Below the pieces are notes generated by a model, which searched no databases, had not been told where the DNA came from, and saw nothing but the letters and a program-made list of their open reading frames with translations. This document shows, piece by piece, positions 9,939 through 21,450 of a stretch of DNA of 64,000 bases. This stretch comes from Hanleya hanleyi (Eukaryota > Mollusca > Polyplacophora > Lepidopleurida > Hanleyidae). The stretch is from assembly GCA_036873755.1 (NCBI GenBank), contig JAVTVY010025334.1, forward strand, positions 36,427 to 100,426, written 5' to 3'. Positions within the stretch are counted from its first letter, which is position 1. Each line of letters opens with the position of its first letter. The translations under genes and the position numbers were made by a program.

Positions 9939-10745
9939 CCATGGAGGTGAATGAACCCATAGGGGTGAATGAGCCATGGGGGTGAATGAGCACTCGTAAC
10001 AATAAATCAGCAATAATTCAGGGAGATTTATACATTATTCAAAATTTGGCAGCTATAACTCAATTTTGAGCAACAGAAGGTCTACTTGACATCCCTAGCT
10101 AACGCGGCATGCATATTCATATAGACAATAAATTATATCTTCAGATGAAGAAATCAACAAAACCACAGATAGATTTTTTTTTACTCACCCTGTATAGTCG
10201 TCACTACTCCTTTGCGTGTGGTAAGAATTCAAGCCATATCTAGGTTGAAAGAGAGTAATCGAAAGTAATCGAACATAGGCCGGCTATCAATAGGTTTGAT
10301 TCGATCTATCTCTATCGGTACAAACGATTTCTAGCAGCAAGGGAACTGTCTACTATCAGTACCGGTACCGGTACCGGTACCGGTTCTTTGAGCGCTAAAT
10401 TGCACGACGTGACAGATATCTGGCGTTTCCGTTAAAGGCGCCGCAATATATCCGGTCAATCTCTGGAGAGGACCGTAAAATCCAAAGCTGACAGCAGAGA
10501 TTTTTAATGGTCCTAGATGAAAGTGTACCTGTGAAGTGTACCCGTGAAGTGTACCTGTGGAGAAAATATAGATTTTAACATGTACAAGTTAAGGCGTGAG
10601 ATTTGGGACACAGTTTTGCAATTCCAATCACTGAGTTTCCGTCACGAACATGTCTACAGATTATATCTCCCTAGTATAACCGTGGCGTGTCCGACTCCTA
10701 CTCCTCCTCCTCCTCCTCCACTTTACCCACTGCACAGCGGGTCGC
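9939..10745 (+). repeat. Composite-repeat spacer, copy 2
   Basis: Nearly identical to 8806-9604, with one extra ACCGGT unit and an extra CTC triplet. No gene; a 73-aa ORF here is chance. Confidence 0.85.
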
Positions 10746-11518
10746 ATAGGTGTGGCGCGGGATAGGGTGCGGCGAGAGACCTGGGGTTTTCGCTACCTGA
10801 GATTCCATGGGCCAGGCTTGCACCCTACAGTAGAATGGGTCGACTGCGCATGCGCGATGAGTAGTGCGCGATGAGCAGTATAGAAAGGGCACGCGATCTC
10901 CCTATCCCTATAGGTGTGGCGCGGGATAGGGTGGGGCGAGAGACCTGGGGTTTTCGCTACCTGAGATTCCATGGGCCAGGCTTGCACCCTGCAGTAGAAT
11001 GGGTGGACTGCGCATGCGCGATGAGTAGTGCGCGATGAGTAGTATAGAAAGGGCACGCGATCTCCCTATCCCTATAGGTGTGGCGCGGGATAGGGTGGGG
11101 CGAGAGACCTGGGATTTTCGCTACCTGAGATTCCATGGGCCAGGCTTGCACCATGCAGTAGAATGGGTCGACTACGCATGTGCGATGAGTAGTGCGCGAT
11201 GAGTAGTATAGAGAGGGCACGCGATCTGGGGTTTTCCTGGGGTTTTCGCTACCTGAGATTCCATGGGCCAGGCTTGCACCCTGCAGTAGAATGGGTCGAC
11301 TGCGCATGTGCGATGAGTAGTATAGAAAGGGCACGCGATCTCCCTGTACCTATAGGTGTGGCGCGGGATAGGGTGGGGCGAGAGACCTGGGGTTTTCGCT
11401 ACCTGAGATTCCATGGACCAGGCTTGCACCATGCAGTAGAATGGGTCGACTACGCATGCGCGATGAGTAGTGCGCGATGAGTAGTATAGAAAGGGCACGC
11501 GATCTCACTATCCCTATA
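10746..11518 (+). repeat. 164-bp tandem array III
   Basis: About five units including shortened ones; same motifs as array I. Confidence 0.85.
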
Positions 11519-12307
11519 AACTAACCCATGGAGGTGAATGAACCCATGGGGGTGAATGAGCCATGGGGGTGAATGAGCACTCGTAACAATAAATCAGCAA
11601 TAATTCAGGGAGATTTATACATTATTCAAAATTTGGCAGCTATAACTCAATTCTGAGCAACAGAAGGTCTACTTGACATCCCTAACTAACGCGGCATGCA
11701 TATTCATATAGACAATAAATTATATCTTCAGATGAAGAAATCAACAAAACCACAGATAGATTTTTTTTTTACTCACCCTATATAGTCGTCACTACTCCTT
11801 TGCGTGTGGTAAGAATTCAAGCCATATCTAGGTTGAAAGAGAGTAATCGAACATAGGCCGGCTATCAATAGGTTTGACTCGATCTATCTCTATCGGTACA
11901 AACGATTTCTAGCAGCAAGGGAACTGTCTACTATCAGTACCGGTACCGGTTCTTTGAGCGCTAAATTGCACGACGTGACAGATATCTGGCGTTTCCGTTA
12001 AAGGCCCCGCAATATATCCGGTCAATCTCTGGAGAGGACCGTAAAATCCAAAGCTGACAGCAGAGATTGTTAATGGTCCTAGATGAAAGTGTACCTGTGA
12101 AGTGTACCCGTGAAGTGTACCCGTGAAGTGTACCTGTGGAGAAAATATAGATTTTAACATGTACAAGTTAAGGCGTGAGATTTGGGACACAGTTTTGCAA
12201 TTCCAATTACTGAGTTTCCGTCACGAACATGTCTACAGATTATATCTCCCTAGTATAACCGTGGCGTGTCCGACTCCTACTCCTCCTCCTCCTCCTCCAC
12301 TTCGCAT
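11519..12307 (+). repeat. Composite-repeat spacer, copy 3
   Basis: Third copy, with fewer ACCGGT units and an additional AAGTGTACCCGTG unit. Confidence 0.85.
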
Positions 12308-12927
12308 AGGTGTGGCGCGGGATAGGGTGCGGCGAGAGACCTGGGGTTTCCGCTACCTGAGATTCCATGGGCCAGGCTTGCACCCTACAGTAGAATGGGT
12401 CGACTGCGCATGCGCGATGAGTAGTGCGCGATGAGTAGTATAGAAAGGGCACGCGATCTCCCTATCCCTATAGGTGTGGCGCGGGATAGGGTGGGGCGAG
12501 AGACCTGGGGTTTTCGCTACCTGAGATTCCATGGGCCAGGCTTGCACCATGCAGTAGAATGGGTCGACTACGCATGTGCGATGAGTAGTGCGCGATGAGT
12601 AGTATAGAGAGGGCACGCGATCTGGGGTTTTCCTGTGGTTTTCGCTACCTGATATTCCATGGGCCAGGCTTGCACCCTGCAGTAGAATGGGTCGACTGCG
12701 CATGCGCGATGAGTAGTGCGCGATGAGTAGTATAGAAAGGGCACGGGATCTGCCTATCCCTATAGGTGTGGCGCGGGATAGGGTGGGGCGAGAGACCTGG
12801 GGTTTTCGCTACCTGAGATTCCATGGGCCAGGCTTGCACCATGCAGTAGAATGGGTCGACTACGCATGCGCGATGAGTAGTGCGCGATGAGTAGTATAGA
12901 AAGGGCACGCGATCTCCCTATCCCTAT
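12308..12927 (+). repeat. 164-bp tandem array IV
   Basis: About four units, identical in internal order to array I (complete, shortened, complete), which supports a higher-order duplication. Confidence 0.85.
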
Positions 12928-13085
12928 AAACAAACCCATGGAGGTGAATGAACCCATGGGGGTGAATGAGCCATGGGGGTGAATGAGCACTCGTAACAAT
13001 AAATCAGCAATAATTCAGGGAGATTTATATATTATTCAAAATTTGGCAGCAATAACTCAATCCTGAGCAGCAGAAGGTCTACTTG
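12928..13085 (+). repeat. Composite-repeat spacer, truncated copy 4
   Basis: Only the first about 160 bp of the spacer is present. It breaks off after AGGTCTACTTGACAT. Confidence 0.8.
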
Positions 13086-13395
13086 ACATAACAAATTTTC
13101 CTCAACCCGCGATTTAAAGTTTGAAATTACCCTCCAAACCGTGATTCCGTTAGTCTGAGGATCAAATCCTGGGACGGAATATCTGAAAGATACCTTCTCC
13201 AAGCTCTGACACGGTGCACCATGCAGTGTTGTTTTAGTCTTGACATCCATGCACGCCTACGCTGACATCAAATCTGATCAAATATAAAAAATTCAAATTT
13301 GAAGCATTTTCATTGTGTGGCGCAATTCGATTGATAGACTTGTTCATTTCCTAGGCCCCTACTGACTACCAACTACCGGTACCCGGTACTTTACC
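13086..13395 (-). other. Diverged inverted relative of the segment near 7290-7430
   Basis: Read on the minus strand, this stretch shares GGTATCTTTCAGATATTCCG and CCCAGGATTTGATCCTC with 7350-7395 but is clearly diverged, unlike the near-identical neighbours. It is AT-rich and no gene is seen. Confidence 0.5.
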
Positions 13396-13490
13396 GCGCA
13401 CGTCAGTAGTAGGTAGCAATGATTTAAACCCGCATTTTGCCGGGGGAGATAACTCTTGCATCCACCAGGGGGCGCTGTTTCCAGGTTAAA
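13396..13490 (-). repeat. Inverted fragment of the kinesin-upstream segment, with CTCF-like site
   Basis: Reverse complement of about 7195-7290. It holds CCACCAGGGGGCGCT at 13462-13476, in the opposite orientation to the copies at 7213 and 23952. Confidence 0.75.
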
Positions 13491-13760
13491 GTATAGGAAG
13501 CGACCATTTACGGCCTTTGACCTCTGAGGCCGTGTGGAGGTCAAGGCCGCTATAGTTCCAACAGGTGGCGCCCCCTCTTTCACCTCGAATTCCTCCGCGG
13601 TGATGCGGTCTGGTGGTGATGCGGTCGCGGGAAAAAGCTTCCGCAGAGAAAAAGTAGTCCCCAGACTTCAAATACGCAGCATGGTCCGATTGGGTCGAGT
13701 GAGATATCAAAGTGAAGCATTCGTGATGGGGCATCCAGTCATGGGTGGGTGCATGTAAAA
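13491..13760 (-). repeat. Distal end of inverted arm 2
   Basis: Reverse complement of 6946-7194, near-identical. Confidence 0.8.
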
Positions 13761-14455
13761 TTTCTCCGGAAAAAAAAGCGGAATACGGACTTTACCCCTA
13801 AAATAAGGGAAAACACCTATCAACCCTAGCCAAAAGGGCTAATATCGGTCCCCGGGCTTATCCGAGCCTGCCTATCAAGTCAATGGGGTGGGTACATGTA
13901 AAATTAGGATTTTTCCCCGAAAATATAAAAAGCGGAATACGGACTTTACCCCTAAAATAGGGGGAAACACCTATCAACTCTAGCCAAAAGGGCTAATATC
14001 GGTTCCCGGGCTTATTGGGGCCTGCCTATCCAGTCAATGGGGTGGGTACATGTAAAATTAGGATTTTTCCCCGAAAATATAAAAAGCGGAATACGGACTT
14101 TACCCCTAAAATAGGGGGAAACACCTATCAACTCTAGCCAAAAGGGCTAATATCGGTTCCCGGGCTTATTGGGGCCTGCCTATCCAGTCAATGGGGTGGG
14201 TACATGTAAAATTAGGATTTTTCCCCCGAAAATATAAAAAGCGGAACACGGACTTCACCCCTAAAATAGGGGAAAACTCCTATCAACTCTAGCCAAAAGG
14301 GCTAATATCGGTTCCCGGGCTTATTGGGGCCTGCCTATCCAGTCAATGGGATGGGTGCATGTAAAATTAGGATTGTTTTCCGAAAATATAAAAAGGCGGA
14401 ACACGGACTTTACCCCTACAATAGGGGTCTGTATTATACAATATAAGGGAAAATG
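13761..14455 (-). repeat. 154-bp tandem repeat, inverted arm 2
   Basis: Four to five units of the repeat described at 5929-6945, on the opposite strand. Confidence 0.88.
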
Positions 14456-15300
14456 CCTGTATGGGCGGAGGGGTGGTCAAAATTTTTTGTGGGCTTTACT
14501 ATGGCTTGTGGGGTCTCGTTTTTCTCGTCTCGCCGAGAAAAACACAATGGGAGGGGTTCCTGAGCGAATCGGTGAAATTTTTGGGAAAAGTCACCGAGGT
14601 CTGTATATAGGCTCATACTGGCTATATGGGGGAGGGGTGGTCAATTTTTTTTGTGGGTGTTACTATGGGTTGTGGGGTCTCGTTTTTCTCGTCTCGCCAA
14701 GAAAATGACAATGGGAGGGGTCCCGGAGCGAATCGGTGAAATTTTTGGGAAAAGTCACCGAGGTCTGTATATAGGCTCATACTGGCTATATGGGGGAGGG
14801 GTGGTCAATTTTTTTTGTGGGCTTCACTATGGGTTGTGGGGTCTCGTTTTTCTCGTCTCGCCGAGAAAAACACAATGGGAGGGGTCCCGGAACGAATCGG
14901 TGAAATTTTTGGGAAAAGTCACCGAGGTCTGTATATAGGCTCATATAGCTCCATACTGGCTATATGGGGGTATAGGTTCAACCTTGGAAATTCACACACG
15001 TTCATTGTGATATGGGCTGTTTGGATTTGTTTCCCACGTCTCGTCATTTAGAACACGATGGGAAGGGTCTCGGAGCGAATCGGTGAAATTTTTGGGAAAA
15101 GTACCGGGTAGGCCTGTATATAGGCCTATAGGCTGGCTATATGGGGGTATAGGTTCAACCTGAGAAATTCACACACGTTCATTGTGATATGGGTTGCTTG
15201 GATTTGTTTTTCACGTCTAGTCATTTAGAACACGATGGGAAGGGTCTCGGAGCGCAACGGTGAAATTTTTGGAAAAGTTCACCGAGGCCTGGGTAGGCCC
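14456..15300 (-). repeat. 170-bp tandem repeat, inverted arm 2
   Basis: Five units matching 4960-5928 on the opposite strand. The ORFs of 60-120 aa here are read-through. Confidence 0.88.
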
Positions 15301-16300
15301 ATAGGCCTATACTGCATGGCTATGGGGGTATAGGCCCATACGGGGTGGACGTTTTGGGGTCTAGGTGAGCCCCTAATGATCCTATGATGTCGTATAAGGT
15401 CTTAATTTGAAGCTCTCGTGAAGGAGCATCCGACTGGACTAATGGTTCGTCCGTTTTCAATAGTCTGCGCATGCGCAGTCTGGCCGTAGTATAGAAAGCG
15501 GGCATTTTGGGTGGTATGTAGGTGTGTGTTTGGGGTAGAGATGGACCGCTATGGGTCCGAATGGGTCGTGGAAGGTGTCAAAGTGAAGCTTGTGTGGGTT
15601 AGAGTCAGAATGGTGTGTTTTTAAGTGCAAGTCGCGTCAATCTGCGCATGCGCAGTTGGTTGTAGTAAGTAAAGTGGCCATTTTGGGGCAGTACAGGAAG
15701 GTATTTGGGGTCGAGATGGACCATCCTTGGTCCGAATGCGTCCTGGAAGGTGTCATCTTGTGGCTCTCGGGGTGTAGACCCCGATTTGGGGGCTGCACAC
15801 GTCACCTGTGACGTCATCGGTGACGTCATCAGTACGAGTAGTAGCGAAAGTGGGCATTTTGGGGCAGTGAAGGAAGGTATTTGGGGTAGAGAGGGACCAT
15901 CTTTGGTCCGAATGTGTCTAGGGAAGTGTCATGTTGTAGCTCTCGGGGTGTAGACCCCGATTTGGGGGCTGCCCACGTCACCTGTGACGTCATCGGTGAC
16001 GTCATCAGTACGAGTAGTAGCGAAAGTGGACATTTTAGGGGACTGAAGGATAATATTTGGGGTAGAGCGGGACCATCCTTGGTCCGAATGCGTCGTGGGA
16101 GGTGTCATGTTGTAGCTCTCGGGGTGTACACCCCGATTTGAGGCATGTCCGCAGCATCTGTGACGTCATCGGTGACGTCATCAGTACGAGTAGTAGCGAA
16201 AGCGGGTATTTTGGGGCAGTGAAGGAAGGTATTTGGTGTAGAGATGGACCATCCTTGGTCCGAATGCGTCGTGTGAGGTGGCATCTTGTAGCAACGCCCG
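15301..16300 (-). repeat. 176-bp CRE/NRF1-motif repeat, inverted arm 2
   Basis: Units of the 3955-4930 array in inverted orientation, with TGACGTCA palindromes near 15810, 15990 and 16160 and CTGCGCATGCGCAG near 15465 and 15643. Confidence 0.86.
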
Positions 16301-16805
16301 CCAACACCAAGCTCAATGATTCAACGCCCTGGAAAAATAGCTCAGAAGCTCTGATTTTCTAGATATTCCATGGAATTGTCACTCATTCTTCGAAATGCAG
16401 TGACGTCCATCGTTACGCCTTAACTGACTGGAGAGAGTACAACAACAACAACAAGGATGAGCCATGAGAGAACAACAACAACAAGAAGTTTTTTCATATA
16501 GTTTATTCTCCCCAATGTTACATCATACCCACGCTGGGGGAGCCGCGTTGGGTATATTTACAATTCACGAAGACTCTTGTCCATTCAGAGGCCACCATTT
16601 GCATTTGTCATATTCGTTCCTGTCCGTTAGATGTATTCTTGTCCAATCAGAAGTCTCCATTTCAGAAAGTTCCATCTTCGGCCATGTTCGCTCTGAACCG
16701 TTTATTCTAATCATCGTCGGGCAGGCCAGGATACCGTTGAGGCAACATATCCTCAGATAGTTGTTTGTGCATTCTGAGTATCTATCAGTGCATGGGTGAA
16801 TACAT
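16301..16805 (-). other. Inverted 3' flank of zinc-finger gene copy B
   Basis: Reverse complement of 3425-3900: GTT/CAA runs, two CCAAT boxes and AATAAA (as TTTATT near 16699). No gene. Confidence 0.6.
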
Positions 16806-17731
16806 TCACCCGATGGGAAGATTCCGTAATTTGGTCACGAAGAACGTAACATTGGTCATCCTCTCTACGACCCACTTGGTGTTGGGGCGCTGTTCATAGG
16901 CCCATTGCAAGACATCCAATTGGTCCACTTGGTCCAGCACGGGCTTTAGCGATGTCCGGTTAACGATGGTAAACGCTTGGTCAAATACCCGGATGTTACT
17001 GCTCGGGTAAAAGTATCGGACTTGATCTGTCTCCTTATGCTGCAGTACATAACCGAACGCCAGATTTAATTTGAAGGACGTAGCTTGATCATTGAAGATG
17101 GCTTCCACGTAGTTGCGTAGACGGGTGAGGCCAGTCAGCCGGAAATTGTAGATATCTTGAATAGGGCGATGACGGTGGAAACAGTGCCGTATCATGGCCA
17201 ATGGCGCCGATAGATGTCACTCACTGGATGGACGTCCTGTAAGAGATCGCTGGGAACATCCACCGCATCTTCCAGAAAATGTTCGTTGTTGTCAGGCGTA
17301 TGACTGGGAACAGTAATGCTAGGGACCGGCTGGATATCTAGGCTCTTCTGAACTGTGGGTATAGGTGAGCTCTCCGTGATCACATCACCAGTGGCATTCG
17401 TCTCCCCGGGTTCATCTTCAGTGGGTCTGTCCCTCCTGGGTGCCTCTTTAGTGGAAAGTTGTCCCTCATGCCGTGGTGACGGACCATGAATCAAACGCTC
17501 ATGCCGTCTTAACTGACTGGGTCGTTTGAAGAGTTGACCACATTCTTCGCATGGACGCTTGGGTGGCCCATGAATTGAACGTTCATGGCGCTGTAAATGA
17601 TCCGGGCGCTGAAACGACAGTGTACATATCGTACAGCTATACCGGGCGGTTCCGGCGTGCTTGGTAGCCTCATGGCGGCGCAAGTCGTGCAGACGAGTGA
17701 ATGATTTCGAGCACGTAGTACAAGTGAACAT
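16806..17731 (-). pseudogene. C2H2 zinc-finger gene, copy B, frameshifted
   Basis: Reading leftward from the ATG at 17731, this copy has three intact C2H2 fingers. The third, starting CEECGQLFKRPSQLRRHE, keeps the residues missing in copy A. The reading frame breaks near 17197, where one base is missing relative to the other copies (GGCCATG against GGCCCA or ACCCAT); the C-terminal domain continues in the next frame to the stop at 16806. The TATA box, leader and upstream minisatellite are all preserved. It is otherwise nearly identical to copy A, so the break is recent. Confidence 0.8.
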
Positions 17732-17849
17732 CTTGGTGGTTGACAGAGTGTCTGATGAAACGGTCAGGCCGCTTCCCTTTTATAGCAAGCTAGCTGGTGA
17801 TCTATTTTTAGCACAATCAGTTCAACTTGGACATTCCGTGTCTTTTCGG

Positions 17850-18125
17850 TGACGTCCGTGACTATTCGGGCACCTCCGTGTCTCTTCGGTAACTTCCGTG
17901 TCTTTTCGGCAACCTCCGTGTCTCTTCGGTCACCTCCGTGTCTTTTCGGTGACGTCCGTGACTCTTCGGGCACCTCCGTGTCTCTTCGGTAACCTCCGTG
18001 ACATCTTCGGTCACCCCCGTGTCTCTTCGGTGACCTCCGTGACATCTTCGGTAACCTCCGTGTCTCTTCGGGCACCTCCGTGACATCTTCGGTCACCTCT
18101 GTGTCTCTCCGGTCACCTCCGTAAC
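17850..18125 (-). repeat. 18-21 bp minisatellite, inverted arm 2
   Basis: Same array as 1885-2408 on the opposite strand, about half as long. Confidence 0.88.
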
Positions 18126-18600
18126 TATCCGGCTGTTCAGGTGTAAACCCCGATGTACCCGTATGAAACACACAGCTAAAGGACCCGGATAGAAGTACCC
18201 GGATGTAGGCGCGGACTTCATTGACAAGAGCCCGAATGTACAAGAACTCGGATGTACCCGGATGTAAAAGTCCCCGGATGTAAAAGTGCCCGGATGTTTA
18301 CGAATGTTCCACCATTCCGGACTTCTATCAGGTCCATGTCCAGAAGCTCTCATGTCCTGCATGTGTGTATGTGTGCATTGCGTCTGTGTGTATGTGTGTA
18401 TGCGTGTATGCGTCTGTGTGTATGCATGTGTGTGTATGCAACCACCACCACCACCACCATCACCACTACCACCACCACACACCACCACTACCATCACCAC
18501 CACCGGGCGTTGACGCCCGTCAACGCCACCACCACCACCACCACCACCACCACCACCACACAGCACCACACCACCACACCACCACACCACCACCACGACC
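18126..18600 (-). repeat. CCGGATGT, TG and ACC repeats, inverted arm 2
   Basis: CCGGATGT short repeats to about 18300, a single-copy link, a much-shortened TG tract (about 18361-18440) and ACC runs with an internal GTTGACGCCCGTCAAC hairpin (about 18510-18527). Confidence 0.85.
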
Positions 18601-19025
18601 ACCACCACTGGGCACACATACCTGGTGCACTCTGTACCCTATAGCCCGTAGGGCATAGGGTACACCAGGGTGTGGGTGCGATCGGAGCTCTTGGAGCTCA
18701 AAGCGTGTGGAGCTCAGAGCTCGCAAGTGACATTTGCATATGACCTCTGTGAGGTCACTTCCGCTTCCGTTCACGTGACCCGAACTGACCTTTGACCCCT
18801 GCGGCAATTTTTATCCGGTATTGTTAGCGCGCGCAGGGGTCAAAGGTCAGTTCGGGTCACGTGAACGGAAGCGGAAGTGACCTTACAGAGGTCATATGCA
18901 AATGTCACTTCCGAGCTCTGAGCTCCACACGCTTTGAGCTCCGAGAGCTCCGATCGCACCCACACCCTCGTGTACCCTATGCCCTACGGGCTATAGGGTA
19001 CAGAGTGCACTAGGTATGTGTGCCC
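18600..19025. promoter_or_regulatory. Palindromic core 2 with the loop in opposite orientation
   Basis: Same stem as 540-960, including octamer, half-site pair, ETS, E-box and DR1 motifs in both halves. The loop (about 18804-18830) reads AATTTTTATCCGGTATTGTT on the + strand, which is the reverse complement of the loop in core 1. Stem bases next to the loop also differ (CCTGCG/CGCAGG here, GGCGCGC/GCGCGCC in core 1). Confidence 0.75.
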
Positions 19026-19655
19026 AGTGGTGGTGCTCGTGGTGGTGGTGTGGTGGTGTGGTGGTGTATGGTGGTGGTGGTGGTGGTGGTGTGTGGTGGT
19101 GGTGGTACTGCTGATGACGGTGGTGGTGGTGGTTGCATACACACACACACGCATACACACAGACGCATACACGCATACACACATACACACAGACGCAATG
19201 CACACATACACACAGACACACACACACGCGCACACACGCACACACACACACACGCATACACGCTGCACACACACACACATACACACACACGCGTACACGC
19301 AAGCATACACCCACACAAACCCACACATGCATACACACACGCATACATTCACGTACACACACACGCACACGCACACACAGACGCATACACACATGCATAC
19401 ACACACAATATGACTATTCACATGCAGGACATGAGAGCTTCTGGACATGGACCTGATAGAAGTCCGGAATGGTGGAACATTCGTAAACATCCGGGCACTT
19501 TTACATCCGGGGACTTTTACATCGGGGTACATCCGGGTTCTTGTACATCCGGGCTCTTGTCAATGACGTCCGCGCCTACATCCGGGTACTTCTATCCGGG
19601 TCCTTTAGCTGTGTGTTCCATACGGGTACATCGGGGTTTACACCTGAACAGCCGG
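19025..19655 (+). repeat. GGT, CA and CATCCGGG repeats, arm 3
   Basis: Direct-orientation copy of 955-1885, with a CA block about 270 bp shorter. Confidence 0.86.
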
Positions 19656-19950
19656 ATAGTTACGGAGGTGACCGAAGAGACACGGAGGTGACCGAAGATG
19701 TCACGGAGGTGCCCGAAGAGACACGGAGGTTACCGAAGATGTCACGGAGGTCACCGAAGAGACACGGAGGTGACCGAAGATGTCACGGAGGTTACCGAAG
19801 AGACACGGAGGTGCCCGAAGAGTCACGGACGTCACCGAAAAGACACGAAGGTGACCGAAGAGACACGGAGGTTGCCGAAAAGACACGGAGGTTACCGAAG
19901 AGACACGGAGGTGCCCGAATAGTCACGGACGTCACCGAAAAGACACGGAA
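19656..19950 (+). repeat. 18-21 bp minisatellite, arm 3
   Basis: Direct copy of the 1885-2408 array, shortened to about 290 bp. Confidence 0.88.
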
Positions 19951-20052
19951 TGTCCAAGTTGAACTGATTGTGCTAAAAATAGATCACCAGCTAGCTTGCT
20001 ATAAAAGGGAAGCGGCCTGGCCGTTTCATCAGACACTCTGTCAACCACCAAG

Positions 20053-21030
20053 ATGTTCACTTGTACTACGTGCTCGAAATCATTCACTCGTCTGCACGAC
20101 TTGCGCCGCCATGAGGCTACCAAGCACGCCGGAACCGCCCGGTATAGCTGTACGATATGTACAATGTCGTTTTAGCGCCCGGATCATTTACAGCGCCATG
20201 AACGTTCAATTCATGGGCTACCCAAGCGTCCATGCGAAGAATGTAGTCAGTTAAGACGGCATGAACGTTTGATTCATGGTCCGTCACCACGGCATGAGGG
20301 ACAACTTTCCACTAAAGAGGCACCCAGGAGGGACAGACCCACTGAAGATGAACCCGGGGAGACGAATGCCACTGGTGATGCGTTCACGGAGAGCCCGCCT
20401 ATACCCATAGTTCAGAAGAGCCTAGATATCCAGCCGGTCCCTAGCATTACTGTTCCCAGTCATACGCCTGACAACAACGAACATTTTCTGGAAGATGCGG
20501 TGGATGTTCCCAGCGATCTCTTACAGGACGCCCATCCAGTGAGTGACATCTATCGGCGCCATTCACCCATGATACGGCACTGTTTCCATCGTCATCGCCC
20601 TATTCAAGATATCTACAATTTCCGGCTGACTGGCCTCACCCGTCTACGCAACTACGTGGAAGCCATCTTCAATGACCAAGCTACGTCCTTCAAATTAAAT
20701 CTGGCGTTCGGTTATGTACTGCAGCATAAGGAGACAGATCAAGTCCGATACTTTTACCCGAGCAGTAACATCCGGGTATTTGACCAAGCGTTTACCATCA
20801 TTAACCGGACATCGCTAAAGCCTGTGCTGGACCAAGTGGACCAATTGGATGTCTTGCAATGGGCCTATGAACAGCGAGAGGGTGACCAATGTTACGTTCT
20901 TCGTGACCAAATTACGGAATCTTCCCATCGGGTGAATGTATTCACCCATGCACTGATAGATACTCAGAATGCACAACTATCTGAGGCTATGTTGCCTCAA
21001 CAGTATCCTGGCCTGCCCGACGATGATTAG
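20053..21030 (+). pseudogene. C2H2 zinc-finger gene, copy C, nonsense plus deletions
   Basis: The ATG at 20053 opens the same protein as copies A and B, but TAG at 20173-20175 replaces a Gln codon inside finger 2. A deletion removes part of finger 3, and 22 bp are missing near 20876 relative to copy A, shifting the frame so that the C-terminus differs. An ORF from 20269 to 21030 (253 aa) remains open over most of the C-terminal domain and could be translated only from an internal start. The TATA box at about 20000 is intact. Confidence 0.8.
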
Positions 21031-21450
21031 AATAAACGGTTCAGAGCGAACATGGCCGAAGATGGAACTTCATGAAATGGAGACTTCTGATTGGACAAGA
21101 ATACATCTAATGGACAGGAACGAATATGACAAATGCAAATGGTGGCCTCTGATTGGACAAGAGTCTTCTTGAATTGTAAATATACCCAACGCGGCTCCCC
21201 CAGCGTGGGAATGATGTAACATCGGGGAGAATAAACTATATGAAAAAACTTCTTGTTGTTGTTGTTCTCTCATGGCTCATCCTTGTTGTTGTTGTTGTAC
21301 TCTCTCCGGTCTGTTAAGGCGTAACGACGGACGTCACTGCTTTTCGAAGAATGAGTGACAATTCCATGGAATATCTAGAAAATCAGAGCTTCTAAGCTAT
21401 TTCACCAGGGCGTTGAATCATTGAGCTTGGTGTTGGCGGGCGTTGCTACA
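21031..21450 (+). other. 3' flank of zinc-finger gene copy C
   Basis: Direct copy of 3535-3954: AATAAA just after the stop, two CCAAT boxes, GTT runs. Confidence 0.6.

Noticed and set aside
8039..12908. Family of 60-125 aa minus-strand ORFs (MPFLYYSSRTTHRAC type)
   Set aside because: They are successive readings of the 164-bp tandem repeat, which lacks stops in this frame. There is no start context, domain or independent conservation.
13759..15051. ORFs in the 154- and 170-bp arrays
   Set aside because: They repeat with the array period and are bounded by repeat-borne stops.
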